Below, one piece after another: positions 52,851 to 62,300 of a stretch of DNA of 64,000 bases (within the stretch, counting starts at the first letter, position 1; each line of letters starts with the position of its first letter). The notes beneath the pieces were generated by a model. The model ran no database searches. It was not told the DNA's origin and saw only the letters and a program-made list of their open reading frames with translations. The position numbers were made by a program, and so were the translations under genes. The DNA lies in contig JAEWUC010000003.1 in the NCBI GenBank assembly GCA_023397505.1, forward strand, positions 434,001 to 498,000, read 5' to 3'. The DNA comes from Bacteroidota bacterium (lineage in GTDB: Bacteria > Bacteroidota > Ignavibacteria > Ignavibacteriales > Melioribacteraceae).

Positions 52851-53996
52851 ATGCCTCTGTTCATATTAGCCGTTATAATCCTTATCATAGCCGATGTTAT
52901 TATTCGGTATGCAATTAAAAGTGTAAATGAAAAGAAAGTCCGGAAAGAACGCGAAGCTGTTTTGGAAGAAGGAATTAGAATCGATTTCAGCAAAGAAGCT
53001 GTTTCTTTAAAACGCGCCGAAGTCCCGAATCCCAAAGCCAAAATAATTTGCGTTGATGATGAAGACGTAATTCTCGACAGCTTCCGCAAAATTCTTGTGC
53101 TCGACGGTTACGCGGTTGATACAGTAAGTTCCGGACCCGAAGCGATAAATCTTGTTAAATCCAATCATTACGATTTTCTTTTTACCGATTTAAAAATGCC
53201 GGAGATGGACGGCGTTGAAGTTGTGAAAGCTGTTAAATATTTACGCCCCGATATTGATGTGATTATTATTACCGGTTATGCTACTGTTGAAACTGCTGTA
53301 GATTGTATGAAGCTCGGCGCGATGGATTATGTTCAAAAACCGTTTACCGAAGATGAACTTCTTGAATTCACAAAAAAATCTTTAATTAAACGCCAGGATA
53401 AAATTCAAAAACAATTGAAACCGCGCGTTCACATTGCCCATGTTGCTGAAGAAGAAAAACTTTCCAAAGGCGAGTTCGCAATTCCTGGCGGTGTGTTTAT
53501 CTCCGAATCTCATTGCTGGGCAGCAGTTGGTCAAGACGGTGTAGTGAAAATCGGGATTGATGACTTTGCAAAAAAACTTATCGGCAAGATTGATAAAATA
53601 GATTTTCCGAATCTCGGAATGAGCGTTGCGAAAGGACAGCCGTTATTCAATGCTACACAGGGAAATAAATTAGTGCAATTTTTTGCACCGGTTAGCGGAC
53701 AAGTAAAAGCAATCAATCATGATCTTGCGGAAGATTTTGATGTTCTCGATTTCACTCCTTACGAAAAAAATTGGGTTTGCTCTATTGATGCCGATAAACT
53801 TGAAATCGAACTTGGCGAATTAAAGATCGGAAAGAATGCTGTTAATTTTTATCAAGACGAAATCGACCGTTATATTTCCAAGATGAAAGAGATTTCTAAA
53901 GAAGAAGTTAAAGACAATAATCTGTACTGGGGACAACTCGAAAATCTTACCGAAAAAGATTGGTACATTATAACCGGAGAATTTTTTAAGAAGTAA
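52851..53996 (+). CDS. Membrane-anchored receiver protein with GcvH-like domain
   Basis: An N-terminal membrane helix (FILAVIILIIADVIIRYAI) and a charged linker precede a receiver at ~62-180 (ICVDDEDVILDSF, Asp113 in LFTDLKMPEMDG, IITGYATVETAV, VQKPFTEDE). A GcvH-like domain covers ~200-325 (ESHCWAAVGQDGVVKIGIDDFAKKL and FFAPVSGQVKAINHDL). The lipoyl lysine position is Asn272, with Lys273 next to it. A helical tail follows. No DNA-binding domain. AAGGAGAACAAAA is a strong ribosome site. Last gene of the unit, followed by a hairpin. Its tethering puts the phosphorylated domain next to the NrfD complex. Confidence 0.87.
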   Translation: MPLFILAVIILIIADVIIRYAIKSVNEKKVRKEREAVLEEGIRIDFSKEAVSLKRAEVPNPKAKIICVDDEDVILDSFRKILVLDGYAVDTVSSGPEAINLVKSNHYDFLFTDLKMPEMDGVEVVKAVKYLRPDIDVIIITGYATVETAVDCMKLGAMDYVQKPFTEDELLEFTKKSLIKRQDKIQKQLKPRVHIAHVAEEEKLSKGEFAIPGGVFISESHCWAAVGQDGVVKIGIDDFAKKLIGKIDKIDFPNLGMSVAKGQPLFNATQGNKLVQFFAPVSGQVKAINHDLAEDFDVLDFTPYEKNWVCSIDADKLEIELGELKIGKNAVNFYQDEIDRYISKMKEISKEEVKDNNLYWGQLENLTEKDWYIITGEFFKK

Positions 53997-54006
53997 CCTC
54001 CCCATA

Positions 54007-54035
54007 ATTCCCCTTCCTTAGTAAGGAGGGGGAAT
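54007..54035. terminator. Hairpin at end of the redox operon
   Basis: ATTCCCCTTCCTT and AAGGAGGGGGAAT form a 13-bp stem with one mismatch and a 3-base loop between two convergent genes. It lacks a clean T-run. Outer flanks CCTCCCC and GAGGTGG extend the symmetry. Confidence 0.6.
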
Positions 54036-54050
54036 TAAAAGAGGTGGTTC

Positions 54051-54230
54051 TCATCCCATCCAAAAACCTTTACGGTGCGAAACTCCTAAAACAGAACGGC
54101 ATTCCGGACAAAAATAGATATACCTTTTACCGAACATCGTAAACAATTCCCTAAGGAAAACTCTTAAAATTTCTTTTTTGCAGTGCGGGCAAACCGGATT
54201 AATTTCTTCGTGTTCTTCTGTTGGAATCAT
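54051..54230 (-). CDS. Small zinc-ribbon protein
   Basis: The 59-residue product has two CPxC knuckles, CPHCKKEI and CPECRSVLG, 28 residues apart, so it should bind one zinc. No family name is certain; such proteins often bind nucleic acid or a partner protein. The start at 54230 (MIPTEEHEE) is chosen because GAGGT lies 6 bases upstream; a second ATG four codons earlier has no such site. Isolated gene between two hairpins. Confidence 0.7.
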   Translation of the reverse strand: MIPTEEHEEINPVCPHCKKEILRVFLRELFTMFGKRYIYFCPECRSVLGVSHRKGFWMG

Positions 54231-54307
54231 TTGAAACCTCATTTAATGACAAGCATAAATTACAAAATTCCAATCAGTTTTTGTTTTGTAAGTAATAACA
54301 AATTATT

Positions 54308-54339
54308 AAAAAAAGAGACACAGCATTGTGCGTCTCTTT
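54308..54339 (-). terminator. Rho-independent terminator of the esterase gene
   Basis: On the minus strand AAAGAGAC...GTCTCTTT (54339-54332 with 54319-54312) is followed by a run of seven T. It begins 22 bp after the esterase stop. Confidence 0.85.
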
Positions 54340-54360
54340 GCCCCCCAATAAGAACAATTG

Positions 54361-55479
54361 TTATTTCAGCAGGAGAAACTTCTTTGTATCTCTAAAATTT
54401 CCACTCGTAATTGAATATATATAAACCCCCGACGGCATATTATTCATATTCAGATTTATGGTATGAAATCCTTTATTCATATTATTGTTTACCAGAGTGA
54501 TAACTTCCTCGCCCAACATGTTGTAAACTTTTAAACAAACGTTACTATTTTCCGGCAAGCTGAAAGATATTTGTGTATTTGGATTAAACGGATTCGGATA
54601 ATTTTGATAAAGCATATATTGAAAATTACCAATACTTGTAGTTCTTTCATTTATATCGGTTGTATTTTGGTTTAACGGATGAGCAAGAAAAAAATCCCAT
54701 AAAAGATCGGAAGCAGAAATAGCTTTAGAAGGAACGGCAAAAGAAGTATTTCCACCGGGCCAGGAATGTCCGCCAATTTTAGTTGTGTATAAAATAAATT
54801 CTGTATCACCGTCTCCCTTCCATTGAACACCAAGCGCATCGTCGTTCATAAAAATTGTATCCGGATTTGAAACAGTATTATTTAATGTTTTCCAGTATGA
54901 CACAATTGAATTTACAGAAGTGGCGGAATAAGAGCCGTCGTTCTTTGCTCTGAATAGTATTGTTGGAGTAGCTTTTGTTGGATTATATTTAGTTCCAACA
55001 AGAGAACCGGCCACGCATGCAATTGCCGCAATCCTATCGGGAAGTTCATAAGCCATTCTGCAAGCCATACCGGCGCCGTCGGAAAAACCCGAAGCGTAAA
55101 TTTTTGTAGTTTCTATTGAATAATCATTTATCAACGTATCAAGAAGTGCTTTAATAAATCCAACATCGTCAACCGAATACTGATCGTTTTCATTCCATTC
55201 TTTATTCGAACCAATTATACCCGCCGGATAAACAGCTATAAAATTTCCGCTATCGGCTTTAATACTCATTTTTGTATGGGTTTCGGTTATAGCCGGTGTA
55301 TGAGTCCAGCCATGAAATACGAATACTAAAGGATATTTGGAATCAGTGTTATAATTCGGCGGTAAATGGACCAGATAAGTTCTTGCTACATCGCCATACT
55401 GAAAATTTTTCAATTGAGCGAAATTAAGCCCGCTTAATACAATTAATAGAATTAAACCGTATGTTTTGCACATCTTCAT
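54361..55479 (-). CDS. Secreted PHB-depolymerase-like esterase with type IX sorting domain
   Basis: A signal peptide (MKMCKTYGLILLIVLSGLNFAQ) precedes an LpqC/PHB-depolymerase-type alpha/beta hydrolase: FVFHGWTHT as oxyanion hole, GFSDGAGM with Ser133 as nucleophile, and GGHSWPGG with the catalytic His. Feruloyl and acetylxylan esterases share this fold. The last ~80 residues are a type IX secretion sorting domain (YQNYPNPFNPNTQISFSL ... GVYIYSITSG ... KKFLLLK), so the enzyme is probably secreted or attached to the cell surface. ATG 55479 follows GGGGGAAAT. Downstream of the LytTR pair. Confidence 0.92.
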   Translation of the reverse strand: MKMCKTYGLILLIVLSGLNFAQLKNFQYGDVARTYLVHLPPNYNTDSKYPLVFVFHGWTHTPAITETHTKMSIKADSGNFIAVYPAGIIGSNKEWNENDQYSVDDVGFIKALLDTLINDYSIETTKIYASGFSDGAGMACRMAYELPDRIAAIACVAGSLVGTKYNPTKATPTILFRAKNDGSYSATSVNSIVSYWKTLNNTVSNPDTIFMNDDALGVQWKGDGDTEFILYTTKIGGHSWPGGNTSFAVPSKAISASDLLWDFFLAHPLNQNTTDINERTTSIGNFQYMLYQNYPNPFNPNTQISFSLPENSNVCLKVYNMLGEEVITLVNNNMNKGFHTINLNMNNMPSGVYIYSITSGNFRDTKKFLLLK

Positions 55480-55619
55480 TTGGATTTCCCCCAAAAAAAT
55501 TTTTGATTGTTGCTTTTCAAAAATAGTTATGGTGAACAGAAAATATAATTGTAAATCGATAAGATGTTTTATTCTTCGATGAAAAGGATTTGATTGAGGA
55601 CAGTACGGAGGACTGAGAC

Positions 55620-56423
55620 TTATTGAGGATTAATTTTAAGTACCGATAGAAATTTATCTTTATAATTTCGGCTAAGTTTTACTTTTGAACCGCTTTGTAA
55701 TTTGACAAAATAATCTCCATGATCTGCAGATTGGATCTCTTCTACCATGTTAATATTTACAATTATAGAACGGTGAATTCTATAAAAATTTTCTGGGTTC
55801 AAACTCTCTTCAAAGTTTGCCATTGTTTCTTTGTATAAATGTTTTCTATTATCGCAATGAATGTAAACATAGTCGCCGGCTGCTTCAATCCATTCTATTT
55901 CGTCAACATTCAACAATGAAAAGCCGGTCTTTGATTTGAGTGCGATTCTCCTAATATTTTTACCTGAACCAGTATTTGAATCCGCATCATTTATTTGTTT
56001 AGCTGAATAATCTTCAATTAGCGATTTTATTCTTTTTTCGAAAAGGCCAAAAGTTTTCTTTCGAAATTCTTCTTTCACTCTTTTCAAGGCATCGTTAAAT
56101 CTATCATCATTAATCGGTTTAAGAATATAATCCAATGCGTGTACTTCGAAAGCTTTCAAAGCATATTCATCATAAGCAGTAACAAAAACTATAAAGGGTA
56201 AAGTATCAGTGTTAATTTTATTGATCACTTCAAATCCGTTAATTTCCGGCATTTGGATATCAAGAAAAACAAGATCGGGTAAATGTAAGTTAATTGCGTT
56301 CACTGCATCTAATCCACTTCCATATTCGCCGATTATGCAAATTTCATGGTCATCCAAAAGTCTTAGTTTTATTCCCTCTCTAGCTAAAGGTTCGTCGTCA
56401 ACAATAATAGTTCTGAGTTTCAT
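55620..56423 (-). CDS. LytTR-family response regulator
   Basis: Receiver domain at residues 1-120 (IIVDDEPLAREGIKLRL, phospho-acceptor Asp in LVFLDIQMPEING, VTAYDEYALKAF, YILKPI) and a LytTR DNA-binding domain from ~165 (ALKSKTGFSLLNVDEIEWIEAAGDYVYIH, FYRIHRSIIVNINMVEEI). It should bind promoters as a dimer after phosphorylation. The sensor gene lies 2 bp upstream in the same operon. Possible targets are the flanking secreted hydrolase genes, by inference from position only. Confidence 0.94.
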   Translation of the reverse strand: MKLRTIIVDDEPLAREGIKLRLLDDHEICIIGEYGSGLDAVNAINLHLPDLVFLDIQMPEINGFEVINKINTDTLPFIVFVTAYDEYALKAFEVHALDYILKPINDDRFNDALKRVKEEFRKKTFGLFEKRIKSLIEDYSAKQINDADSNTGSGKNIRRIALKSKTGFSLLNVDEIEWIEAAGDYVYIHCDNRKHLYKETMANFEESLNPENFYRIHRSIIVNINMVEEIQSADHGDYFVKLQSGSKVKLSRNYKDKFLSVLKINPQ

Positions 56424-56425
56424 AA

Positions 56426-57598
56426 TTAGTATGCAGGAAGAACTTCTTTTTCTAAAATAAAATTGTTTTCGATACCAATTTCATTTTTAAGCACAGGGAT
56501 TTCCACTATTATTAACAGACCGCCTTCTTTAACATTCTCAAAGTTGATGGAAGCTTTTTGTCCGTAAAGTTTATTCAGTCGTTCTCTTGTATTTTTAATT
56601 CCTATCCCTTTTCCATTAGAACTTATTAAATAGTCGGCATTCATTCCCGGTCCGTTATCCTTTATCAAAATTAATAATTTGTCATCGCGTATTTCGGTTT
56701 TTATGGATATTACTCCATCTGATTTTTTAGGAGCAACTGCATATTTAATTGCATTCTCAATTAACGGTTGAAGTATCAGGTTCGGTACTTCAATATTTCT
56801 AGTAGAAGGGTTTATATTCATTTCAACATTTAGTTTATCCTGGAAACGAATTTTTTCAACTTCAAGATAACTTTCGATAAAAAGTAATTCCTTTTCTAGT
56901 GGAACAACCTGGCTGCCGTTTTCTTCAAGTGTAATGCGAAGAAATTCACTGAAAGAAACGAGCATATTATTTGCTTTCTGAATTTCGCTTTTTAGTATTA
57001 ATGTTGAAATTGAATTCATTGTATTAAAAAGAAAATGCGGGTGAAGCTGCATCCTTAATGCCTGGAGTTGTGCCTGCGCTAAACGTGTTTCAAGTTGAAG
57101 AATCAGCTTTTCTTTTTCGCTTGAGTTTCTTTGATATTCAAAAGCAATATACGAGGCAACCGCGAGGAAATAAAAAATGAAATCAACAAATATCCATTCT
57201 AGGTTTAGAATACGCCAGATTAATTTATCGAACAAAGGCAGATATAGAACTTCACCGAAAATATAGTTGCACCATGCGGATGTGTACAACTGATGAGTAA
57301 AAACAATTACAACCATAACAATCGAGTGGACGGAAATACTATATATGAGATTTCCTTTTTTGAAATCAAACCTTTTATTCAACGAATTAATTGCCGGGAT
57401 AACTAAAAGCCAGAACCACCAATACAATAAATTAAAAATTAAGTTGCTTGAATAGGCAATCTCGTATTGCTTACGCTGGATCATAACGATCGACGATTGT
57501 ACAGTACTAACTATACCAATCATAGTTAATATTATAAACAGCAGCAGCCAATGGCCTTTTTTTGTCTTGAAAAAAACCGAAGCATTTTCCAGCAGCAT
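56426..57598 (-). CDS. LytS-type sensor histidine kinase
   Basis: The 390-residue protein has four membrane segments in the first ~165 residues, then the His_kinase family signature with phospho-acceptor histidine in RMQLHPHFLFNTMNSIS, and an ATPase domain (LILQPLIENAIKYAV, IKDNGPGM, GIGIKNTRERL). There is no large extracellular sensor, so ligand recognition would be in the membrane. It overlaps nothing and lies 2 bp ahead of its regulator. Confidence 0.93.
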   Translation of the reverse strand: MLLENASVFFKTKKGHWLLLFIILTMIGIVSTVQSSIVMIQRKQYEIAYSSNLIFNLLYWWFWLLVIPAINSLNKRFDFKKGNLIYSISVHSIVMVVIVFTHQLYTSAWCNYIFGEVLYLPLFDKLIWRILNLEWIFVDFIFYFLAVASYIAFEYQRNSSEKEKLILQLETRLAQAQLQALRMQLHPHFLFNTMNSISTLILKSEIQKANNMLVSFSEFLRITLEENGSQVVPLEKELLFIESYLEVEKIRFQDKLNVEMNINPSTRNIEVPNLILQPLIENAIKYAVAPKKSDGVISIKTEIRDDKLLILIKDNGPGMNADYLISSNGKGIGIKNTRERLNKLYGQKASINFENVKEGGLLIIVEIPVLKNEIGIENNFILEKEVLPAY

Positions 57599-57722
57599 GA
57601 TTTACCAATAATATTGAAATAAACTTTTGATAACATAAACTATCATGTTTTCAAAAGCAATTAATCATCATTTCTCATCATCTTTGTATAAAAACAAAGA
57701 CGCTGAGAAAACTTTGTCTGTA

Positions 57723-58262
57723 TTACTTTTTCCTTTCAACCGGGATTAATATTTGCACCCTTCCGGCGAACCTTCCGTCGGATGTCGGCATCGGTTGATT
57801 TAAAAATCTTCTTACAAACGGCCCGACCGGCGTTTATCCGTTATTGGCAGCATATTTATATGCATCGGTAAAAACTTTTCCTTCATCTTCGGTTAAAAAA
57901 ATTCCGTCATATTCAGCTGCTACCGAAAGTCTATATTCCCACTTCTTAATTTTGAAAGGTTCATCAACCTTCATCTCGTTCGGAACGTAAACAGCAAGTT
58001 CCCATTTAAGGTCTTCAGGTTTTGTGTTTTCAGGTGAGTTCCAATAAATACCTGCGGCAATCATTTCTAAATTATTTGTAGAACAGAAATCAATCAATTT
58101 CATAAATGCATCCGGGTGCTGGTCATAACTGCCGGCCATTTCAAGTGTAGAGTAATAAAACGAATCCGAATTAACTAATTGCACAGCAATATTCGATTGT
58201 TGTGCAAAATTTGAATTGAGTAAAGCGATTACAAGTAAAAACAACAATTGGAACTGCTTCAT
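57723..58262 (-). pseudogene. Secreted GyrI-like (AraC effector-binding) protein, broken by an in-frame stop
   Basis: From the ATG at 58262 (GGGGGAACC ribosome site, signal peptide MKQFQLLFLLVIALLNSNFAQ) the frame encodes a GyrI-like ligand-binding domain: YYSTLEMAGSYDQHPDAFMKLIDF, MIAAGIYWNSPENTKPEDLKWELAVYVP. A TAA at 57836-57834 stops it after 142 residues, in ...YKYAANNG. The same frame then continues for 36 codons as TPVGPFVRRFLNQP ... GRVQILIPVERKK before a true stop at 57725-57723. That continuation is exactly what the family's final strand looks like. One substitution (for example Tyr TAT to TAA) explains it; a sequencing error is also possible. Confidence 0.75.
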
Positions 58263-58371
58263 AAATGGTTCCCCCCATTTGATTATGTAAAGTATGTTAT
58301 TTAGAAATTGCCGGACAGATTTATCAAAGCCGCCCGGCATTACTTTCAAATAAATTAAATTTTTGTAAAGA

Positions 58372-59256
58372 CTAAAACTTTTGTAGGTCTACAAATCCGC
58401 TTCGCTTAAGTATTGAAAACATTTGTGTTTCTTTTGTTTCATTTTTGCTGAATGCACGCAGCCATGATTTATGCAGCCAATCCAGATAATGTTTGTGCCC
58501 TTGCTTATCCCAGTTTTCTACCAAGCCCATGTGCGCATTTTTATCATCGTATCGTTTAATGATTTCTTCCAAATCTTCTTCGGTCAATTTATGGTAAGTT
58601 TCATTATGAATAATTCCAACTCCATCAAGTCGTCCTTTTTCATATTTGGGTTCTTCAGTATTATAACCCAAAACAAGCGCTATTAAAGGTATGCAATTCT
58701 CTTTAGGCAGATCCAGAATCCTCCAAAGGCGTTCGATATCTCCGCGATGAATTCCGTTTGTTAAAAGTGAATCTATCCCTAATGATTTTGCCGCAATAAC
58801 AGCAGTCTGTGCTGCAAGTATTGTGTTTGTGCTTCCGGTAATAAATTCCTGAATGCTATTAGCGTAATACTCATGACCGAGATAACTTGCAGTTTCTTTA
58901 ATACGATTGTAATCAACACAATACAGAAGAATACAACTTCCTTCATACCCGCAAATATCTTTCATCTTGCTTCTATCTTTTATAACAATTATAGAATAAG
59001 TCTGCATCGCAGAAGAATTTGCAGCTCGAACACTCGCGTTTAATATTTGCTGCAGATCATGATCCGGAATTTGCTTGTCGGTAAAATCTCCATGAATTGT
59101 TCGAAGACTATGAATTGTTTTCAATGTTTCATTTTTACCTTGAGGGTTGTTACTTTCGGCTGCCTCCAATATTTTGGATGGCGATATCAAAGCTGCAGCA
59201 CCAAGTGCAGCAGCACTCTTTTTTAAAAAACTTCGTCTAAAAAGTTTTTGTTCCAT
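58372..59256 (-). CDS. Exported nitroreductase-family flavoprotein
   Basis: The N-terminus EQKLFRRSFLKKSAAALGAAALIS is a twin-arginine signal. The rest is a nitroreductase fold: LRTIHGDFTDKQIPDHDLQQILNASVRAANSSAMQTYSIIVI at the FMN site, GSTNTILAAQTAVIAAKSLGIDS and LIALVLGYNTEEPKYEKGRLD. It would bind FMN and reduce a small substrate in the periplasm; the electron donor there is unclear because NAD(P)H is not expected outside. Export of a nitroreductase is uncommon. About 90 bp upstream lies the large esterase gene. Confidence 0.87.
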   Translation of the reverse strand: MEQKLFRRSFLKKSAAALGAAALISPSKILEAAESNNPQGKNETLKTIHSLRTIHGDFTDKQIPDHDLQQILNASVRAANSSAMQTYSIIVIKDRSKMKDICGYEGSCILLYCVDYNRIKETASYLGHEYYANSIQEFITGSTNTILAAQTAVIAAKSLGIDSLLTNGIHRGDIERLWRILDLPKENCIPLIALVLGYNTEEPKYEKGRLDGVGIIHNETYHKLTEEDLEEIIKRYDDKNAHMGLVENWDKQGHKHYLDWLHKSWLRAFSKNETKETQMFSILKRSGFVDLQKF

Positions 59257-59347
59257 ACTATCATTGTCCTAAATGTGTGTTTGGATAGTGTTAGTTTGTT
59301 AATGTTATCTTCACTTTTATTTATATACCAATAGTATTCCTTTGTTT

Positions 59348-62300
59348 TTATTCGATTTTTTTCATTTCATTGGTACTATCGCGCTGGTAAACAATTAAAC
59401 TTTCTACAACACCTTTTTCATTCTTAACAAAAGTTAATTGCACACCCGCCATATCAATAAAATATTCTGTTTCGGACATCGGCAACAACTGGAATTTCAT
59501 TCCTTCGGGCGAGGTGGCCATAAGTTTGCCAGCTTCTACAAAAACCTTTACACTTATACCAGCATTAATTCCATATTTTCCAACTAAAGTTTTGAATGTG
59601 AGTGAATCCACCGCCGCTAAATTTTCAATTGTAGTTGTAAAATCTGGCATCACTTTACGGATAAGACTTTTCTTTCTTAATTGCGAATCACCAACGGCAA
59701 GTAGTTTATCATTAATCTTCCAATCATTATCAAAGTAACCAGTAGCTATAGAATATTTATCTCTGCTTTGTCCCGATCGAGCAGTTGATATTACTCCGTC
59801 TTGAATAATGAAATCGCAGTTCTGATTTGTACCGTCAAATAAAAACATTCCCGCAGCAGAAGTTGAACCGATTACAGATACATATCTTTCGGAGTTAAAT
59901 GGGTTAGGATAAATCATTTGAACGTATGCATCTTTAGCCTGGAATTTTCTTCCGGCAATTTCTATTTCGTCCGAGGATATTTTTAACGGAATTTTATCCC
60001 CGAGTATTTTAGTAACTAAATTATCATCGGCACTACCGTAAAGAATTAAAGAATATTTTTCTAGGTCATCTTGAGTTAAATCAATATCCTTAAAAATACG
60101 AGGTTCATATTTCTGCCAATTTTTCCAATAGCTTATAAACTGTTGAGCTTTGGTGGCAATCATTTTTGTCATCAACGAATCTTTTGAGATTGTCCCTATA
60201 ACAACAGCAAATGGAGTAGTTGCAATATCAGATACAGGGCCGCCGATTTTAGGTTTTTTAGTCAATACAGAAGGATTATAATCTTTAGCCCGCAGTAAAA
60301 TTTTTCCGTCTGTTACTTTTACCTCTCTTATATCATTCACATTCCAAATTATTTTTACTTGTTTTTTCGGATCAATCAATTTACCGGAAGGAGAAAGCTC
60401 AACTTCCATTACATTTTGGGTGAACAATTTAATTGTATTGTTTAACAATACTTCGGCTTCGACTTCAATAAATGAATCATATTTTTCCCTTTGAGTAACT
60501 TTAACCCAATGTGCAGATGCCGATTTCAAATCTGAGGACCTAACACGTACTTTTTCAGGATTCGAATTTCTTTTATGTTTGAGAAACCAAGGAATAAGTT
60601 CATCGTAATATTCTATGCCTTCGTGACCAAAACCCGGGTATTCACGGTAGCGGATATCATAACCCCATCTTTGCAACATTTTAACCGCGTACCTCGAATA
60701 CTTTACATCCACCGATTTGTCAATATCGCCGTGCAAAACAAAAATTGGAGTTGTTAACAAAGCATCCGCGCGGGCAAAAGAACTATTTGCTTCGTTTGTA
60801 AAACGCTCATCATCAGTGAGTTTAGCTAATTGCTCTTCGCTTAGTGATGCATGATAATCCCATCCGCCGTAAACCGGCGCAATTGCGGCAAACAATTCGG
60901 GATGCCGCGTTCCAACATTCCACGTTCCGCCGCCGCCCATCGATTCGCCTTTTAGATAAATGCGGTCTTCATCAACATTAAAAAATTGTTTTGCCAATTC
61001 GATGCATCGTAAAACATCCCTTTCGCCTATTCCATTATAACTTGTATTTCCTCTTCCGTGCGGTTCGATATCTATTACTGGGTATTTGTCAACAACATCC
61101 GTATGCCTTTGATCTATAGACCACCATTTTACATAAACCGGGTTTGCGCCGTAGTAGCCGTGAAGATTAATTACAAGAGGCCATTTCTTTTTAGAATCGT
61201 AATTCAATGGTAAATACGCGCGGCAAAATTGCGGAGTATTATCTATATCATCGATATACCTTAAGCGTACAAATCCGTTTGCGCGGACACTTCCTTTTTT
61301 ACCTGCCCTGTCAAGTTTTAATTCTTCATATTCCATTAGAGGTGAATACAAGGTACTTATTTTTGATGAATCAGTTTTACTAACATCGCCGTACTTATCC
61401 GAAATCAATTGCGAAAGCATAACATGCAAATAGTCATCCGGGGTTTTGGGATTTTTTGGAATGTTGGAAAATAATTCCTGCGCTTCCTTAATTACATCGC
61501 CTTTGTACCAGTATAAATAAGCAGTAATAACTTCGCCCCGATTGTTATTACTTTTGAAACAAACATCATAAACCCCATTCGGCCAATTCTTTGCATCGAA
61601 AGTAATTTGTTCGCCACGTTTAACGGTTTTTTCAGCAATTACTTTACCCCCGGCAACAATGGCTTTTACATTCACATCAAATTTTTGAATTTCCGGATTT
61701 AGTGTTCTATCCGTCTTAATAATTAATTTATTACCATCATTTGATTTGATAATTGATGGAGACAATTTGAAATCGTGAATAAGCGAAAACTCGTTCGGTT
61801 CAATAATTCTGAATCTGAAACCCCACGTCCATCCGCCGTGGACAGATTTAATAAGAATTAAATTCTCTCCTTTAACCATGTCGACTTCAATGTGATTGTC
61901 TTCCATTGCAGCTTGATAATCTGTTCTGCTTTCATAAACAAGTTTTCCATTAACCCAAAGCTTATTACTTACGTTATGACCAAAGGAGAGTATTACCTTA
62001 CCATTTTGGGGGCGCTGAACTTTTGTAAAAGCATAAGCTACCTTTGTACTATACTCAACATTCTCCAATACATCAAAAAAATTAATGTAATTGTAAGGCG
62101 AGTGATAATTCTTCCATTCGAATGTTGAGCCTTCGGAAAACTTATGTTTCATGCCAAGTTCAGGTTTAACCTTAAGTTCTCCTCCCTGTTCTTGAAGAAA
62201 ATCGGTATCGAATCCTTTGCCGTCTTGATTCGGAAAGCCGCCAACAATAAGCCAATTGCGGAGAAAATCTCCTGTTGCTGTAGCCCATGGAAATCGTGTT

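Noticed and set aside
52029..53996. Receiver proteins as sigma-54 activators or transcription factors
   Set aside because: No AAA+ or helix-turn-helix domain is present; the C-terminal parts are GcvH-like.
59348..59560. Type IX sorting domain at the end of the 1015-residue esterase
   Set aside because: The end lacks the NPFNP and GxYxx motifs; it resembles DUF3471 instead.
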